Notes: generated by a model not told the origin, from the sequence alone. 64,000 nucleotides of DNA from Geminicoccus roseus DSM 18922 (GCF_000427665.1 NZ_KE386572.1:682001-746000); one strand, 5' to 3'; positions 1-9,256 are shown, counted from the first letter of the stretch. Made by a program: numbers and translations.

Positions 1-524
1 GCATCTCCAACCCGCTCGGCCTTAAATGCGGCCCCACAACCTCGGTCGACGACCTGCTCCGCCTGTGCGACACCCTCAATCCGGACAACAAGCCCGGACG
101 CCTGACCCTGATCGCCCGGATGGGCCACGAGAAGGTCGACCAGCACCTGCCGCCGCTGATCCGGGCGGTCCAGCGCGAGGGCCGCAAGGTGGTCTGGGCG
201 TGCGATCCCATGCACGGCAACACGATCAAGGCCGGCAGCGGCTACAAGACCCGGCCGTTCGACCGGATCCTGAGCGAGGTGCGCAGCTTCTTCGCAATCC
301 ACAAGAGCGAGGGCAGCCATGCCGGCGGCGTGCATCTGGAGATGACCGGACAGGACGTCACCGAATGCCTGGGCGGCGCCCAGGCGATCACCGAGGCCGG
401 CCTGTCCGACCGCTACCACACCTATTGCGACCCCCGGCTGAACGCGCAGCAGTCGCTGGAGCTGGCGTTCCTGATGGCGCGGGCCCTGAAGGAAGAGCGC
501 GAGCTGATGCGGGTCGCGAGCTGA
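1..524 (+). CDS. aroF: Class II 3-deoxy-7-phosphoheptulonate (DAHP) synthase, C-terminal part
   Basis: The gene enters from the left edge, reading from base 3, and about 173 residues are visible up to the TGA at 522-524. The enzyme condenses phosphoenolpyruvate and erythrose 4-phosphate in the first step of the shikimate pathway. The visible part carries class II signatures in order: [58 protein letters not shown] and [13 protein letters not shown]. These hold the metal- and substrate-binding Cys, His, Glu and Asp residues of the plant-like and mycobacterial family. Class II enzymes are common in Alphaproteobacteria. The symbol is a generic choice, since class II genes are variously called aroF, aroG or aroH. 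The N-terminal half lies outside the window. Confidence 0.93.
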   Translation, partial: ISNPLGLKCGPTTSVDDLLRLCDTLNPDNKPGRLTLIARMGHEKVDQHLPPLIRAVQREGRKVVWACDPMHGNTIKAGSGYKTRPFDRILSEVRSFFAIHKSEGSHAGGVHLEMTGQDVTECLGGAQAITEAGLSDRYHTYCDPRLNAQQSLELAFLMARALKEERELMRVAS

Positions 525-578
525 CCGGCGTCATGCCCTTTCCCGCCTGCCTCGGCCCCGCCGGCTAGGAGACCTGCG

Positions 579-1793
579 ATGGCCCCCGACGAACCGGCGC
601 CTCTGGGCGCCGCTCCTTCCACCGACCGCGAGCCAGCGAACGCCATGTCCGGACCAACGAACGGCGACATCGCCCGGTTCACCGACAAGTATTTCCTCCG
701 TACCAAGGCGGTGGTGGACCATTTCGGGGACGTCCCCGTCACCTATGCGGTGTTCATGCGCCGTCCCGTCCTGTTCGCGCCCCGCCTGGCGCTGGACTGG
801 CTGACCCGGGTGCTGGCCGATCGCGGGGTCGAGATCGAGATCGACCAGCGCTTCAAGGAAGGCGACTGGGTCGGGGCGGGCGAGCCGATGATGTACCTGT
901 CCGGCTCCCTGGCAGGCCTGGTGGACCTGGAGACGATCCTCCTGCAGCGCCTGGGGCCCTGCTGCGTGGCAGCGTTCAACGCCTACAACATGTGCACCGA
1001 CCTGCCGAAGGTCGGCTTCCTCGCCATGGACGCCCGCCACTGCGCCGGCGCCGAGATGGCCGAGATGATGGCGTACGCCGCTTCGGTCGGGTCGGCCGAG
1101 GCCAAGCGGCGGGCCGGGGCGGTGGGCTTCATCGGCAACGCGGTGGACGCCACCGCCCATTATTTCGGGCAGCCCCAGGGTACGGGCACCATGCCGCACG
1201 CCCTGATCGGCTATGCGGGCAGCACGCTGCGCGCTGCCGAGATGTTCCACGAGACCTTCCCCGACCTGCCGCTCACCGTGCTGGTCGACTATTTCGGCCA
1301 GGAGATCACCGACACGCTGGCGGTCTGCGCGCGCTTCCCCGATCTCGCTGCATCCGGCAACCTCGCCGTGCGGCTGGACACCCATGGCGGCCGCTTCATC
1401 GAAGGCCTGGACACCGCCGAATCCTATGCGGTCCTGGACCGCCATGTGCCCGAGGCGATTCGAACCTACCGCAATCATGACGAGCTGCGCTGGCTGACCG
1501 GCACCGGCGTCAGCGCCGCGGCGATCTGGTACATGCGCGAGCAACTGGACCAGGCCGGCTATCCCCGGGTGCGGATCATCGCCTCGTCCGGGTTCAGCCC
1601 GCAGAAATGCAAGCTGATGGCCTCGGTGCGCGCCCCGATCGACGTGGTCGGCACCGGCTCCTACCTGCCCGACCAGTGGACCGACACCTACGCCACCGCC
1701 GACGTGATCGCCTATGACGGGGTCAATCGGGTGAAGGTCGGGCGCGAGTTCCTGTTCCCGTCGCAGGGACGGAGCGGCGGCCGGCCCGGCTGA
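579..1793 (+). CDS. pncB: Nicotinate phosphoribosyltransferase-like protein
   Basis: The 404-residue protein resembles alphaproteobacterial nicotinate phosphoribosyltransferases, which make nicotinate mononucleotide from nicotinate and PRPP in NAD salvage. Visible blocks are DKYFLRTK near residue 32, AYNMCTDLPKV, LAMDARHCAGAEMAEMMAYA, GTMPHALIGYAGS, VRLDTHGG and SSGFSPQKCKLM followed by DVVGTGSYLP, as in type II phosphoribosyltransferase folds. The ATG at 579 has GGAGA seven bases upstream. A second ATG at 645 would drop a poorly conserved 22-residue leader. The gene is about 55 bp behind the DAHP synthase gene and converges on the MFS gene downstream. A nicotinamide-using relative cannot be excluded. 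Confidence 0.8.
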   Translation: MAPDEPAPLGAAPSTDREPANAMSGPTNGDIARFTDKYFLRTKAVVDHFGDVPVTYAVFMRRPVLFAPRLALDWLTRVLADRGVEIEIDQRFKEGDWVGAGEPMMYLSGSLAGLVDLETILLQRLGPCCVAAFNAYNMCTDLPKVGFLAMDARHCAGAEMAEMMAYAASVGSAEAKRRAGAVGFIGNAVDATAHYFGQPQGTGTMPHALIGYAGSTLRAAEMFHETFPDLPLTVLVDYFGQEITDTLAVCARFPDLAASGNLAVRLDTHGGRFIEGLDTAESYAVLDRHVPEAIRTYRNHDELRWLTGTGVSAAAIWYMREQLDQAGYPRVRIIASSGFSPQKCKLMASVRAPIDVVGTGSYLPDQWTDTYATADVIAYDGVNRVKVGREFLFPSQGRSGGRPG

Positions 1794-1807
1794 AGCAGCC
1801 GCCGCTC
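1772..1807. terminator. Hairpin between convergent genes
   Basis: A perfect 10-bp inverted repeat (1772-1781 with 1798-1807, GAGCGGCGGC/GCCGCCGCTC) spans the stop codon at 1791-1793. It sits between convergent genes and could end transcription from both sides. There is no long T run, so the efficiency is uncertain. Confidence 0.5.
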
Positions 1808-1811
1808 GTTC

Positions 1812-3392
1812 TCAGCCGGGCTCGACCGCCAGCGCCTCGGCCGCAACCTCGCCGGGGTGGCCGGACCCGGGTGGCCGAACCCGGCGGCGGAGCAGGATCG
1901 CAGCCAGGACCGCCGCGGCCAGCGCCATCGCCGCGCACAGGATCGAGGTCACGTCGATCGCCTGGGTGAAGGCGATGCGTGCGCTTGCCGCCAGATCGGC
2001 GCCCAGGGCCAGGGGCAGTTCCTCGGCCACCACCAGGGCGGCCGCCAGCGTGTCGCGTGCCGCCAGCGCCGCCTCGGGCGGGACGCCGGCCGGCACCGCA
2101 TCGGCCATCCACCCGCGATAGGCCGCAGCGGCAATGCTGCCGAGCACCGCGATCCCCAGCGCCCCGCCCAGCTCGAAGCTGGTTTCCGAGATGGCCGAGG
2201 CGGCCCCTGCCCGCTCCGGGGGAACGGAGCCGATGATCAGATCGGTGGTGAGCGTCCCGACCGGGGCCAGGCCCAGGCAGAACAGCAGGAGGCCGGTCAT
2301 CAGCACGGCCAGGGCATACGGGCCGCCGATCTGGGTCAGCACGGCGAAGCCCAGGGCGGAGACGAGCAGGCCGCCGCTGATCACCTGGCTCGGCCGGAAC
2401 CAGCGCACCAGCTGCGGCGCCAGCATCGAACCCGCCACGAAGGCGATACCGGCCGGCGCCGACCATAGCCCTGCCTCCAGCGGGGACATGTCCAGGACCA
2501 GTTGCAGGTACTGCGCGGTGAACAGGAAGAAGCCGAACGCCGTGAACAGGGCCAGGAGGTTGATGCCGAGAGCTGCGCTGAAGGCGGCGGTACGGAACAG
2601 CGACATGTCGATCAGCGGGTCGGCGAGACGGCGCTGCCGGCGCACGAACAGGAGCCCCATGCCGAGTCCGACCGCCATGACCAGCACCGGCAGCCAGCCG
2701 AAGCCTTCTTCGGCAATGCGCTTCACGCCGAAGATCACCGCCAGCACGGCGAGCAGCGACATGCCCGCGCTGGTGATGTCCATCCTGCCGGCATGTTCGT
2801 CGCGATACTCGGGCAGCAGCACCGGCCCGACCAGGAGCAGCAGCACCATCACCGGCACCGCGACCAGGAAGACCGACCCCCACCAGAAGAACTCCAGCAG
2901 CACCCCGCCCACCACCGGACCGATGGCGCCGCCCGCCGAGAAGCTGGCGATCCACACCCCGATCGCGAAGGTCCGCTCGCGCTCGTCCAGGAACATGTTG
3001 CGGAGGAGCGAGAGCGTCGAGGGCGCCAGCGTGGCTCCCGCCAGGCCAAGCACCGCCCGGGCGAAGATCAGCATCTCGGCGCTGCTGGCGAAGGCGGCGA
3101 GCACGGAGGCCGCCCCGAACGCGGCCGCGCCGATCAGCAGCACCCGGCGGCGGCCGACCCGGTCGCCGAGCGTGCCCATGGTGATGAGCGAGCCCGCGAC
3201 CAGGAACCCGTAGATGTCGACGATCCACAGGAGCTGGGCGGCGCTCGGCTGGAGGTCGGCGGTAAGCTTGGGCACCGCCAGGTTCAGGACGGTCAGGTCC
3301 ATGGAATAGAGCAGGCAGGGCAGCGCCAGGACGGCCAGCCCGATCCATTCCCGCCGCGTTGCCTTGGGCCCGGGGACAGCGATCTCAGCCAT
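1812..3392 (-). CDS. MFS drug-efflux transporter, DHA2/SmvA-like
   Basis: The 526-residue protein belongs to the 14-helix DHA2 family of proton-driven exporters and resembles SmvA/LfrA-type quaternary-ammonium or dye pumps. Motif A is clear (GTLGDRVGRRR near residue 80), as is the D-LTVLNLAVP helix 1 block. LLWIVDIYGFLVAGS, typical of SmvA relatives, precedes motif A. Later hydrophobic blocks continue to residue about 500. The ATG at 3392 is chosen because it overlaps the SRPBCC stop codon by 8 bp (3385-3392), which suggests translational coupling. Longer upstream starts would run deep into the SRPBCC gene. Substrates cannot be read from sequence. The pair probably shares the palindrome at 3886-3923. 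Confidence 0.87.
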   Translation of the reverse strand: MAEIAVPGPKATRREWIGLAVLALPCLLYSMDLTVLNLAVPKLTADLQPSAAQLLWIVDIYGFLVAGSLITMGTLGDRVGRRRVLLIGAAAFGAASVLAAFASSAEMLIFARAVLGLAGATLAPSTLSLLRNMFLDERERTFAIGVWIASFSAGGAIGPVVGGVLLEFFWWGSVFLVAVPVMVLLLLVGPVLLPEYRDEHAGRMDITSAGMSLLAVLAVIFGVKRIAEEGFGWLPVLVMAVGLGMGLLFVRRQRRLADPLIDMSLFRTAAFSAALGINLLALFTAFGFFLFTAQYLQLVLDMSPLEAGLWSAPAGIAFVAGSMLAPQLVRWFRPSQVISGGLLVSALGFAVLTQIGGPYALAVLMTGLLLFCLGLAPVGTLTTDLIIGSVPPERAGAASAISETSFELGGALGIAVLGSIAAAAYRGWMADAVPAGVPPEAALAARDTLAAALVVAEELPLALGADLAASARIAFTQAIDVTSILCAAMALAAAVLAAILLRRRVRPPGSGHPGEVAAEALAVEPG

Positions 3393-3855
3393 GGCGGCAA
3401 TGGTCCTCCAGCCGGTCGAAGGATTCGGCCCAGCCGTCGCGCTGCGCGTCGCGAAGCTGGATGCTCTCAAACGGTGCCTGGCGGAAGGTCATCCTCGTCC
3501 CTTCCTGCCGGTCGTCCAGATCGATCTCGACCAGCGTTTCCGGTCCCGCCTGGCTGTTCTCGATCCAGGACAAGGTGAAGGACAGCCGTCCAGGCGCTGT
3601 GATCTCGCAGAAGCGCCCGCGCATCCAGTGGTCGACCCCTTCGGGCGAGCGCAGGCAGGCACGCCAGGTTCCCTGCGGCCGGGGATCCATGCTGCAGACC
3701 GTGGCAATGTAGCCGTTCGGCCCCCACCAGCGCATCGCCAGCACCGGCCGCGTCCAGGCTTCAAAGATCCGGGCACGCGCGAAAGGGAAATGCCGGATCA
3801 GGCGCAGCCCGCATTCCGGCCGGCCAATGTCCCGGAGGCTTGCTTGCGCCGCCAT
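3385..3855 (-). CDS. SRPBCC (AHSA1-like) domain protein
   Basis: The 156-residue soluble protein has the hallmarks of the AHSA1/SRPBCC superfamily, small helix-grip folds that bind hydrophobic ligands or assist chaperones. Visible signs are ARIFEAWTRP, WWGPNG near residue 43, the middle beta-sheet blocks FCEITAPGRLSFT and VEIDLDD, and the C-terminal GWAESFDRLEDH. Members often sit beside ArsR or TetR regulators and transporters. Here the gene precedes the efflux gene with an 8-bp overlap, and no regulator gene is adjacent. The start at 3855 has GGAG seven bases upstream. The function is unknown beyond possible ligand binding for the efflux unit. Confidence 0.8.
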   Translation of the reverse strand: MAAQASLRDIGRPECGLRLIRHFPFARARIFEAWTRPVLAMRWWGPNGYIATVCSMDPRPQGTWRACLRSPEGVDHWMRGRFCEITAPGRLSFTLSWIENSQAGPETLVEIDLDDRQEGTRMTFRQAPFESIQLRDAQRDGWAESFDRLEDHCRHG

Positions 3856-3885
3856 CTCCCCGCTCCGTCTCCAGTGGTACAGCCC

Positions 3886-3923
3886 AAGCTCAAAACTAAA
3901 CTGTCGAGTTTAGTTTTGAGCTT
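3886..3923. promoter_or_regulatory. Perfect 17-bp inverted repeat, candidate operator for SRPBCC-MFS
   Basis: The arms AAGCTCAAAACTAAACT (3886-3902) and AGTTTAGTTTTGAGCTT (3907-3923) are exact reverse complements with a GTCG spacer. One more C-G pair extends them, and copies of GGTAC stand outside both arms. The arms are AT-rich in GC-rich surroundings, lie about 30 bp upstream of the SRPBCC start, and contain the AAACTAAAC/GTTTAGTTT kind of symmetry bound by many TetR-family repressors. A weak terminator for the SMP-30 gene is the alternative, but the AT-rich stem and missing T run argue against it. Confidence 0.65.
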
Positions 3924-3968
3924 GTCTGGTACCTCTGACCGCCGGGGTTGGCAAGCGGGGACGGTGCC

Positions 3969-4904
3969 TCAGTTGTAGGCGAGCTTCAGGCCCGGCTCCG
4001 CCCAGGCCATGCGGACGAGCTTGCCGGTACCCGACAGGGTGACATGGGCGGTGCGCATGTCCGGGCCGCTGAAACAGATGTTGGTGACCCAGGGGTCGGG
4101 GAACTTGATCCGGTCCAGGATCCTTCCGTCCGGCGCGATCGTGGTGATCTCGCCGGTCACCAGCGTCGCCACGCAGATGTTGCCGGCAGCCGTGACCGCC
4201 AGGCTGTCGAACCGGGCGTAGCCAGGCATGGTGCAGAGCAGTCGGCCGCCATGCGGGCTCGGCCATTTCTCCTTGCGCAGCAGGCCCGGTCCCTCGATGT
4301 CCCAGGCCCACAGGCGCGCGGTCTCGGTCTCCGCGACATAGAGGGTACGCCCGTCGGGGGAGAGCCCGATGCCGTTGGCCCCTCCCGCCACCGGGTGGGC
4401 CGCCTCGATGATCCGGCTGCCATCGGCCGCCGCCCAGTAGACCCCGCCATGGTCGCGGTCGCGCGCGCGGCTCTTGCCGAGGTCGCTGAACCAGAAGCCC
4501 TGCTCCCAGCCACAGCCGGGCATGTCGAACACGATGTCGTTCGGGCCGCACAGGCGGTGCTCGCCGCAGCGGTCGTAAAGCGTCCGGATGGCGCCGGTCG
4601 CGGGGTCGACGGTCTCGATCCGCCCGCCTGCGTAATCAGGTGCCTGGCCGGCCGTGTGCAGGAAGCCGTCGTCTTCCTTCCAGGCGAACCCGCCATTGTT
4701 GCAGAGGTAGAGAAGGCCGCCCGGCCCCATCGCCAGCCCGTTCGGCCCGCCGCAGTCCGCCACCAGCACCGACTTGCCGCCATCCGGAGCCACCTTGGTG
4801 ATCTGGCTGGAGGCGATCTCGACCAGCACGACCGAGCCGTCGGACAGCACCACCGGCCCTTCCGGAAAGCGCAGCCCGTCCGCCAGGATTTGTTGTTCGG
4901 TCAT
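3969..4904 (-). CDS. SMP-30/gluconolactonase family protein
   Basis: This 311-residue six-bladed beta-propeller protein belongs to the SMP-30/LRE family of metal-dependent lactonases and sugar-acid hydrolases. The family's metal-ligand positions are visible: Glu15 in RFPEGP, Asn in CGPNDIVFD, Asn in GGANGIGLSPDG, and Asp in YARFDSLAV. Repeated LYVA/LYLC blade strands fill the rest. The ATG at 4904 has GGGAG about nine bases upstream. The extra 44 codons upstream in frame look non-coding. There is no signal peptide, so it is probably cytoplasmic. It stands alone and divergent from the sensor kinase. The substrate is unknown. Confidence 0.85.
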   Translation of the reverse strand: MTEQQILADGLRFPEGPVVLSDGSVVLVEIASSQITKVAPDGGKSVLVADCGGPNGLAMGPGGLLYLCNNGGFAWKEDDGFLHTAGQAPDYAGGRIETVDPATGAIRTLYDRCGEHRLCGPNDIVFDMPGCGWEQGFWFSDLGKSRARDRDHGGVYWAAADGSRIIEAAHPVAGGANGIGLSPDGRTLYVAETETARLWAWDIEGPGLLRKEKWPSPHGGRLLCTMPGYARFDSLAVTAAGNICVATLVTGEITTIAPDGRILDRIKFPDPWVTNICFSGPDMRTAHVTLSGTGKLVRMAWAEPGLKLAYN

Positions 4905-5077
4905 GCGTCGATGCTCCCTGCTTGTGGGGACCGCTCTAGCCCGGGGGCGTGGCCCCCGTGAAGGGTGTACACAAAGGAGACCTGCGGGAGCCTCCGTTCC
5001 TGCCATGCAACCCGACCCCTGGGGCCGGTGTTGCAAGCCTGGGTCCGGCGGCCTGCCGGCACAGGAGGAGGCGGCGC

Positions 5078-6220
5078 ATGTCCAAGGAAGACGAGGTCCG
5101 AAAGCTGCGCCGCCACCAGCAGGTCCTTCTGGAACTCGCCAACCTCGCGACCGGCAAGGTCGGCGCGGGCAGTTTTTTCGACGTGGCGGTCAAGCTCGTC
5201 GCACGGGCCGTGGAGATCAACCACGTCAAGCTCATGCGCTACCGGGCGGTGAACGGCGATCTGCTGGTAGAGGCCGGGGTCGGGTGGCGACCGGGGGTAG
5301 TCGGCCATGCGACGTTCGATACCGACCTCGCCTCGCCGCCTGGGCGGACCTTCCAGACCGGCCAGCCGGTGGTCATCACCGACCTCGGACAGGACACGGA
5401 GTTCCGGATCTCGAATGTCCTGAGGGAACACGGGATCGTCTCGCTCCTGAACGTGCCCGTCCAGATCGATGGCGCCACCTGGGGCGTCGTCGAGGTCGAC
5501 AGCACGAAGATCCGGGAGTTCAGCCCGGATACCGAGAACTTCCTCCTGGCTGTCGCCTCGATCATCGCGGCGGCGGTACGGCGCGAGAAGGTGGACCAGC
5601 AGCATGAGCAGGCTGTCGCGCAGGTTGCGCTCGAGGTGCGCCGTCACGAGGTGCTGCTGCACGAGATGCAGCACCGCATGAAGAACAACTTCCAGACCAT
5701 CCTGTCGATGGTCGCGTTGCAGATGGCGCGCATGGAAGCAGGAAAGGATGTGCTGGCCAAGATCGCGGACAGCATCCGGGCGATGTCGCTGGCCCATGAC
5801 CAGCTGGCGCCGACCCAGGGCGGCGAGCTGGTTCACCTGCCCACCTATCTGCGGGCGCTCACGAGGAACATCCAGAAGCCGCTGGATACGGTCACCATCG
5901 AGGTGAAGGTCGACGAGCTGAACCTGCCGATCGAGTATGCGGTGCCGGTCGGCCTGATCATCAACGAGCTCGTCACCAACAGCGTCAAGCACGCGTTCGA
6001 CGAGAACGGCGGCACGGTTCAGGTCGAGCTGTGCGGCTTCGGTCAGGGCATGATCCGGCTGAAGGTCGCCGACAATGGCCGCGGAATCGACCCGAGCCGC
6101 CCGGGCGGCTCGGGCCTGAGGCTGATCGACGGGCTGGCCCGGCAGGTCCGCGGCCAGGTCGAGCGCGAGAGCGGCGGGAAGGGTACGACCACCTGCGTGA
6201 GCTTCACCCTTCCCCAATGA
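5078..6220 (+). CDS. GAF-domain sensor histidine kinase, HisKA_2 type
   Basis: The 380-residue protein has no membrane segment. An N-terminal GAF sensor domain (about residues 15-165) includes FDVAVKLVARAVEINHVKLMRYR and LNVPVQIDGATWGVVEVDS. A HisKA_2 dimerisation/phosphoacceptor region follows, with QHRMKNNFQT and the probable phospho-His at 199. The HATPase_c domain has the N box NELVTNSVKHAF, the G1 box DNGRGID and the G2 box GSGLRLIDGL. HisKA_2 kinases are typical of Alphaproteobacteria and often feed the PhyR general stress pathway or stand-alone receivers. No response regulator is adjacent. ATG 5078 has AGGAGG eight bases upstream. It converges on serA with only 10 bp between stops. Confidence 0.92.
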   Translation: MSKEDEVRKLRRHQQVLLELANLATGKVGAGSFFDVAVKLVARAVEINHVKLMRYRAVNGDLLVEAGVGWRPGVVGHATFDTDLASPPGRTFQTGQPVVITDLGQDTEFRISNVLREHGIVSLLNVPVQIDGATWGVVEVDSTKIREFSPDTENFLLAVASIIAAAVRREKVDQQHEQAVAQVALEVRRHEVLLHEMQHRMKNNFQTILSMVALQMARMEAGKDVLAKIADSIRAMSLAHDQLAPTQGGELVHLPTYLRALTRNIQKPLDTVTIEVKVDELNLPIEYAVPVGLIINELVTNSVKHAFDENGGTVQVELCGFGQGMIRLKVADNGRGIDPSRPGGSGLRLIDGLARQVRGQVERESGGKGTTTCVSFTLPQ

Positions 6221-6230
6221 CGCTTCCGGT

Positions 6231-7808
6231 TCAGAAGCTCAGCTGCTTGGCCTGGATGACGTGCGGGAGCGCGCAGATCTGCTGGAGGACCTCGGCCGGC
6301 ACCGGCTGGTCGATGGCGACCAGGGCGATGGCGTCGCCGCCGGCACTCTCCCGACCCAGGTGGAAGGTCGCGATGTTGAGCCCGGCATCGCCCAGGAGCT
6401 TGCCGAGCGCGCCGATGAAGCCCGGCTTGTCGTGGTTGCGCACATAGAGCACGCAGCCCGCCAGCTCGGCGTCGATCGGAATGCCGCGGATCTCGACCAG
6501 GCGCGGCTTCACCCCCTGGAACAGCGTCCCGGAGACCGTGCGCGGCCCCTTCTCGGTCACGACCTCCAGGGTGATCAGCGTCTGGTAGCCGTCGACATGC
6601 TCATGGGTGACGGTGGTCAGCTGGATGCCGCGCGACTTCGCCAGCGCCGGGGCGTTCACCATGTTCACCGAATCGGCGAACGGCGTGAGTAGGCCCTTGA
6701 GGATCAGCTGGGTGAGCGGCTTGCTGTTGAGCGTCGCCGCATGGCCGGCGAAGGTGACCGTCGCGCCCTTCAGCCCGGTCTCGGTGAGCTGGCCGGCGAA
6801 GCTGCCGAGCTGTTCGGCCAGCGTCATGTAGGGCCGCAGGCGGGGGGCGTCCTCGGCCGAGACGCTTGGCATGTTCAGGGCGTTGATGATGGCGCCGTCC
6901 AGGAGGTAGTCGGCGATCTGCTCGGCCACCTGCAGCGCCACGTTCTCCTGCGCCTCGGTGGTGCTGGCCCCCAGGTGCGGGGTGACCACCACCTTCTCCA
7001 GGCCGAACAGCGGGCTTTCCTTGGCCGGTTCCACCGCGAACACGTCCAGCGCCGCCCCGGCGATGTGACCTTCCACGATCAGGTCGTGCAGCGCCTGCTC
7101 GTCGACCAGCCCGCCGCGGGCGCAGTTGACGATCCGGACACCCTTCCGGCACGACGCCAGCCGCTCGCGGGAGAACAGGTTCCTGGTCTGCTCGGTGAGC
7201 GGCGTGTGCATGGTGATGACGTCGGCGCGACGGCACAGCTCGTCCAGGTCGACCTTCTCGATACCCAGTTCCTCGGCCCGGGCATCCGACAGGAACGGGT
7301 CGAAGCCCACCACCTTCATCTTCAGGCCGCGGGCCCGGTCCGCCACGATCGAGCCGATATTGCCGCAGCCGACCACGCCCAGCGTCTTGCCGGTGAGCTC
7401 GACGCCCATGAAGCGGGACTTCTCCCACTTGCCGGCGCGGGTCGAGCGGTCGGCGGCCGGGATGTCGCGGGCCAGCGCCATCATCATCGAGATGGCGTGT
7501 TCGGCGGTGGTGGTGGCGTTGCCGAACGGGGTGTTCATCACCACCACGCCCGCGGCGGTCGCCGCGTCCACGTCGACATTGTCGACGCCGATGCCGGCCC
7601 GGCCGACCACCTTCAGGTTCGGAGCGGCCTTCAGGACCTCCGCGGTGACCTTGGTGGCGGACCGGATCGCCAGGCCGTCATACTCGCCGATGATCTCGAG
7701 GAGCTGGTCCTTGGTGAGGCCGACCTTCACATCGGCTTCCAGGCCGCGGCGATGGAAGATCTCGACGGCGGCGGGGCTGAGTTTGTCGGCGATCAGAACT
7801 TTGGGCAT
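6231..7808 (-). CDS. serA: D-3-phosphoglycerate dehydrogenase, long form
   Basis: SerA oxidises 3-phosphoglycerate to 3-phosphohydroxypyruvate, the first step of serine synthesis. The 525-residue length matches the long type I form with an intervening domain and a C-terminal ACT domain. Visible are the substrate-binding SATKVTAEVL and GRAGIGVDNVDVDAAT, the NAD-binding GVVGCGNIGSIVADRA, the catalytic Arg in VNCARGGLVDE, the Glu and His in PLFGLEKVVVTPHLGAST, and the ACT block RNHDKPGFIGALGKLLGDAGLNI. It lies 54 bp behind serC in the same direction, so the two should be co-transcribed. Serine feedback through the ACT domain is a family property, not shown here. Confidence 0.97.
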   Translation of the reverse strand: MPKVLIADKLSPAAVEIFHRRGLEADVKVGLTKDQLLEIIGEYDGLAIRSATKVTAEVLKAAPNLKVVGRAGIGVDNVDVDAATAAGVVVMNTPFGNATTTAEHAISMMMALARDIPAADRSTRAGKWEKSRFMGVELTGKTLGVVGCGNIGSIVADRARGLKMKVVGFDPFLSDARAEELGIEKVDLDELCRRADVITMHTPLTEQTRNLFSRERLASCRKGVRIVNCARGGLVDEQALHDLIVEGHIAGAALDVFAVEPAKESPLFGLEKVVVTPHLGASTTEAQENVALQVAEQIADYLLDGAIINALNMPSVSAEDAPRLRPYMTLAEQLGSFAGQLTETGLKGATVTFAGHAATLNSKPLTQLILKGLLTPFADSVNMVNAPALAKSRGIQLTTVTHEHVDGYQTLITLEVVTEKGPRTVSGTLFQGVKPRLVEIRGIPIDAELAGCVLYVRNHDKPGFIGALGKLLGDAGLNIATFHLGRESAGGDAIALVAIDQPVPAEVLQQICALPHVIQAKQLSF

Positions 7809-7862
7809 GCCGAAGTCTTTCCCGGGACGAGAGGAATCAGGAGTTCGGGATCGGGCGGCGGC

Positions 7863-9029
7863 TCAGGCCGCCTGGGCGCCCAGGCGGGAGCGGACCTCGG
7901 CGAAGGCCCAGTCCAGCCAGGGCAGCAGCGCCTTGGTGTCCTCGGCGTCCACCGTGGCGCCGCCCCAGATCCGCAGGCCGGGAGGGGCATCGCGGTAACC
8001 GGCAATGTCGTAGGCGACCTTCTCCTTGGCGAGCAGGCCCGTCAGTTCCTTCACCACCTTGCCCTGCTGCTCCGCCGACAGGGAGGCCACGGCCGGATCG
8101 ACGATCTTCAGGCAGATCGAGGTGCAGGAGCGGGTCGCGGGGCCTGCGGCCAGGAAGTCGACCCAGGGCGTTTCCGCCACCCAGGCGCTGATCGCGGCGA
8201 GATTGGCTTCCGAGCGCCGGATCAGGCCGTGGAGCCCCCCCACCTGCTCCGCCCAGGCCAGGCCATCCAGGGCGTCCTCGACCGCCAGCATGGACGGCGT
8301 GTTGATCGTCTCGCCCTTGAAGATGCCCTCGATCAGCTTACCGCCCTTGGTCAGACGGAAGATCTTCGGCAGCGGCCAGGCCGGCTTGTAGGTCTCCAGC
8401 CGCTCGACCGCCCGGGGCGACAGCGCCAGCATGCCGTGCTGCGCCTCGCCGCCCAGCACCTTCTGCCAGGACCAGGTCGTCACATCGAGCTTGGACCAGG
8501 GCAGGTCCATGGCGAAGGCGGCCGAGGTCGCATCGCAGAAGGTGAGGCCCTGGCGGTCGTCCGCGATCCACCGGCCGTCCGGCACCCGCACGCCCGAGGT
8601 CGTGCCGTTCCAGGTGAACACCGCGTCGCGTGCGCCGTCGACCTCCGCCAGGTCGGGCAGCTGGCCATAGTCCGCCGAAAGCGTGCGCACGTCGGCAAGC
8701 TTGAGCTGCTTGACCGCGTCGGTCACCCAGCCCTCGCCGAAGCTCTCCCAGGAAAGCAGGTCGACGCCGCGCGCGCCCAGCATGGTCCACATCGCCGCCT
8801 CGAAGGCGCCGGTGTCGGAGGCGGGAAGGATGCCCAGCCGGTAGTCGTCCGGCAGGCCCAGCAGCTTGCGCGAGCGCTCGATCACCTCGTTGATCCGCGC
8901 CTTGGCAGCCGAATCACGATGAGATCGTCCGAGCATCGCACCTTCCAGGCCGGCCAGGGACCAGCCGGGTCTCTTGGCGGTCGGGCCGGAGCCGAAAAAG
9001 GGGCGATTCGGGCGATCGATCGGCTTCAT
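7863..9029 (-). CDS. serC: Phosphoserine aminotransferase
   Basis: SerC transfers an amino group from glutamate to 3-phosphohydroxypyruvate to give phosphoserine, using pyridoxal phosphate. The 388-residue protein is of the alphaproteobacterial/archaeal length class. Visible are the N-terminal [44 protein letters not shown] and the PLP-lysine context [11 protein letters not shown], with Lys190 as the likely Schiff-base residue. The ATG at 9029 begins the conserved region; 70 in-frame codons upstream show no homology. It is the first gene of serC-serA and diverges from the tct operon across 227 bp. I could not identify a leader RNA there with confidence. Confidence 0.95.
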   Translation of the reverse strand: MKPIDRPNRPFFGSGPTAKRPGWSLAGLEGAMLGRSHRDSAAKARINEVIERSRKLLGLPDDYRLGILPASDTGAFEAAMWTMLGARGVDLLSWESFGEGWVTDAVKQLKLADVRTLSADYGQLPDLAEVDGARDAVFTWNGTTSGVRVPDGRWIADDRQGLTFCDATSAAFAMDLPWSKLDVTTWSWQKVLGGEAQHGMLALSPRAVERLETYKPAWPLPKIFRLTKGGKLIEGIFKGETINTPSMLAVEDALDGLAWAEQVGGLHGLIRRSEANLAAISAWVAETPWVDFLAAGPATRSCTSICLKIVDPAVASLSAEQQGKVVKELTGLLAKEKVAYDIAGYRDAPPGLRIWGGATVDAEDTKALLPWLDWAFAEVRSRLGAQAA

Positions 9030-9256
9030 AAGAGAAGCGTCCTCTTCCGTCGGTGGATTCGGCGCGGAACCTAGGCGTCCCATTCCCGCGCCGCAACATA
9101 TGGCTGGCGGCGTCATGTCCGGCTGCGACAAGAATTTCTTCAAGCTCGCCATCGGTTCTCCTGAGGCCACCGGGAGAGAACGAGCTTGCAGCCCCGACCC
9201 AGGGCGAACATGCTCGACTGGCATCACGACAAAGAACAATGCCGAGGAGGCTAGCC

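Noticed and set aside
6741-9074. 777-codon plus-strand frame opposite serA and serC
   Set aside because: The translation is His/Gly/Arg-rich without motifs, and serA and serC on the other strand are unmistakable.
9030-9256. Possible serC leader RNA or riboswitch
   Set aside because: Structured leaders upstream of serC are known in Alphaproteobacteria, but I could not recognise a conserved core here. A covariance-model search would decide.
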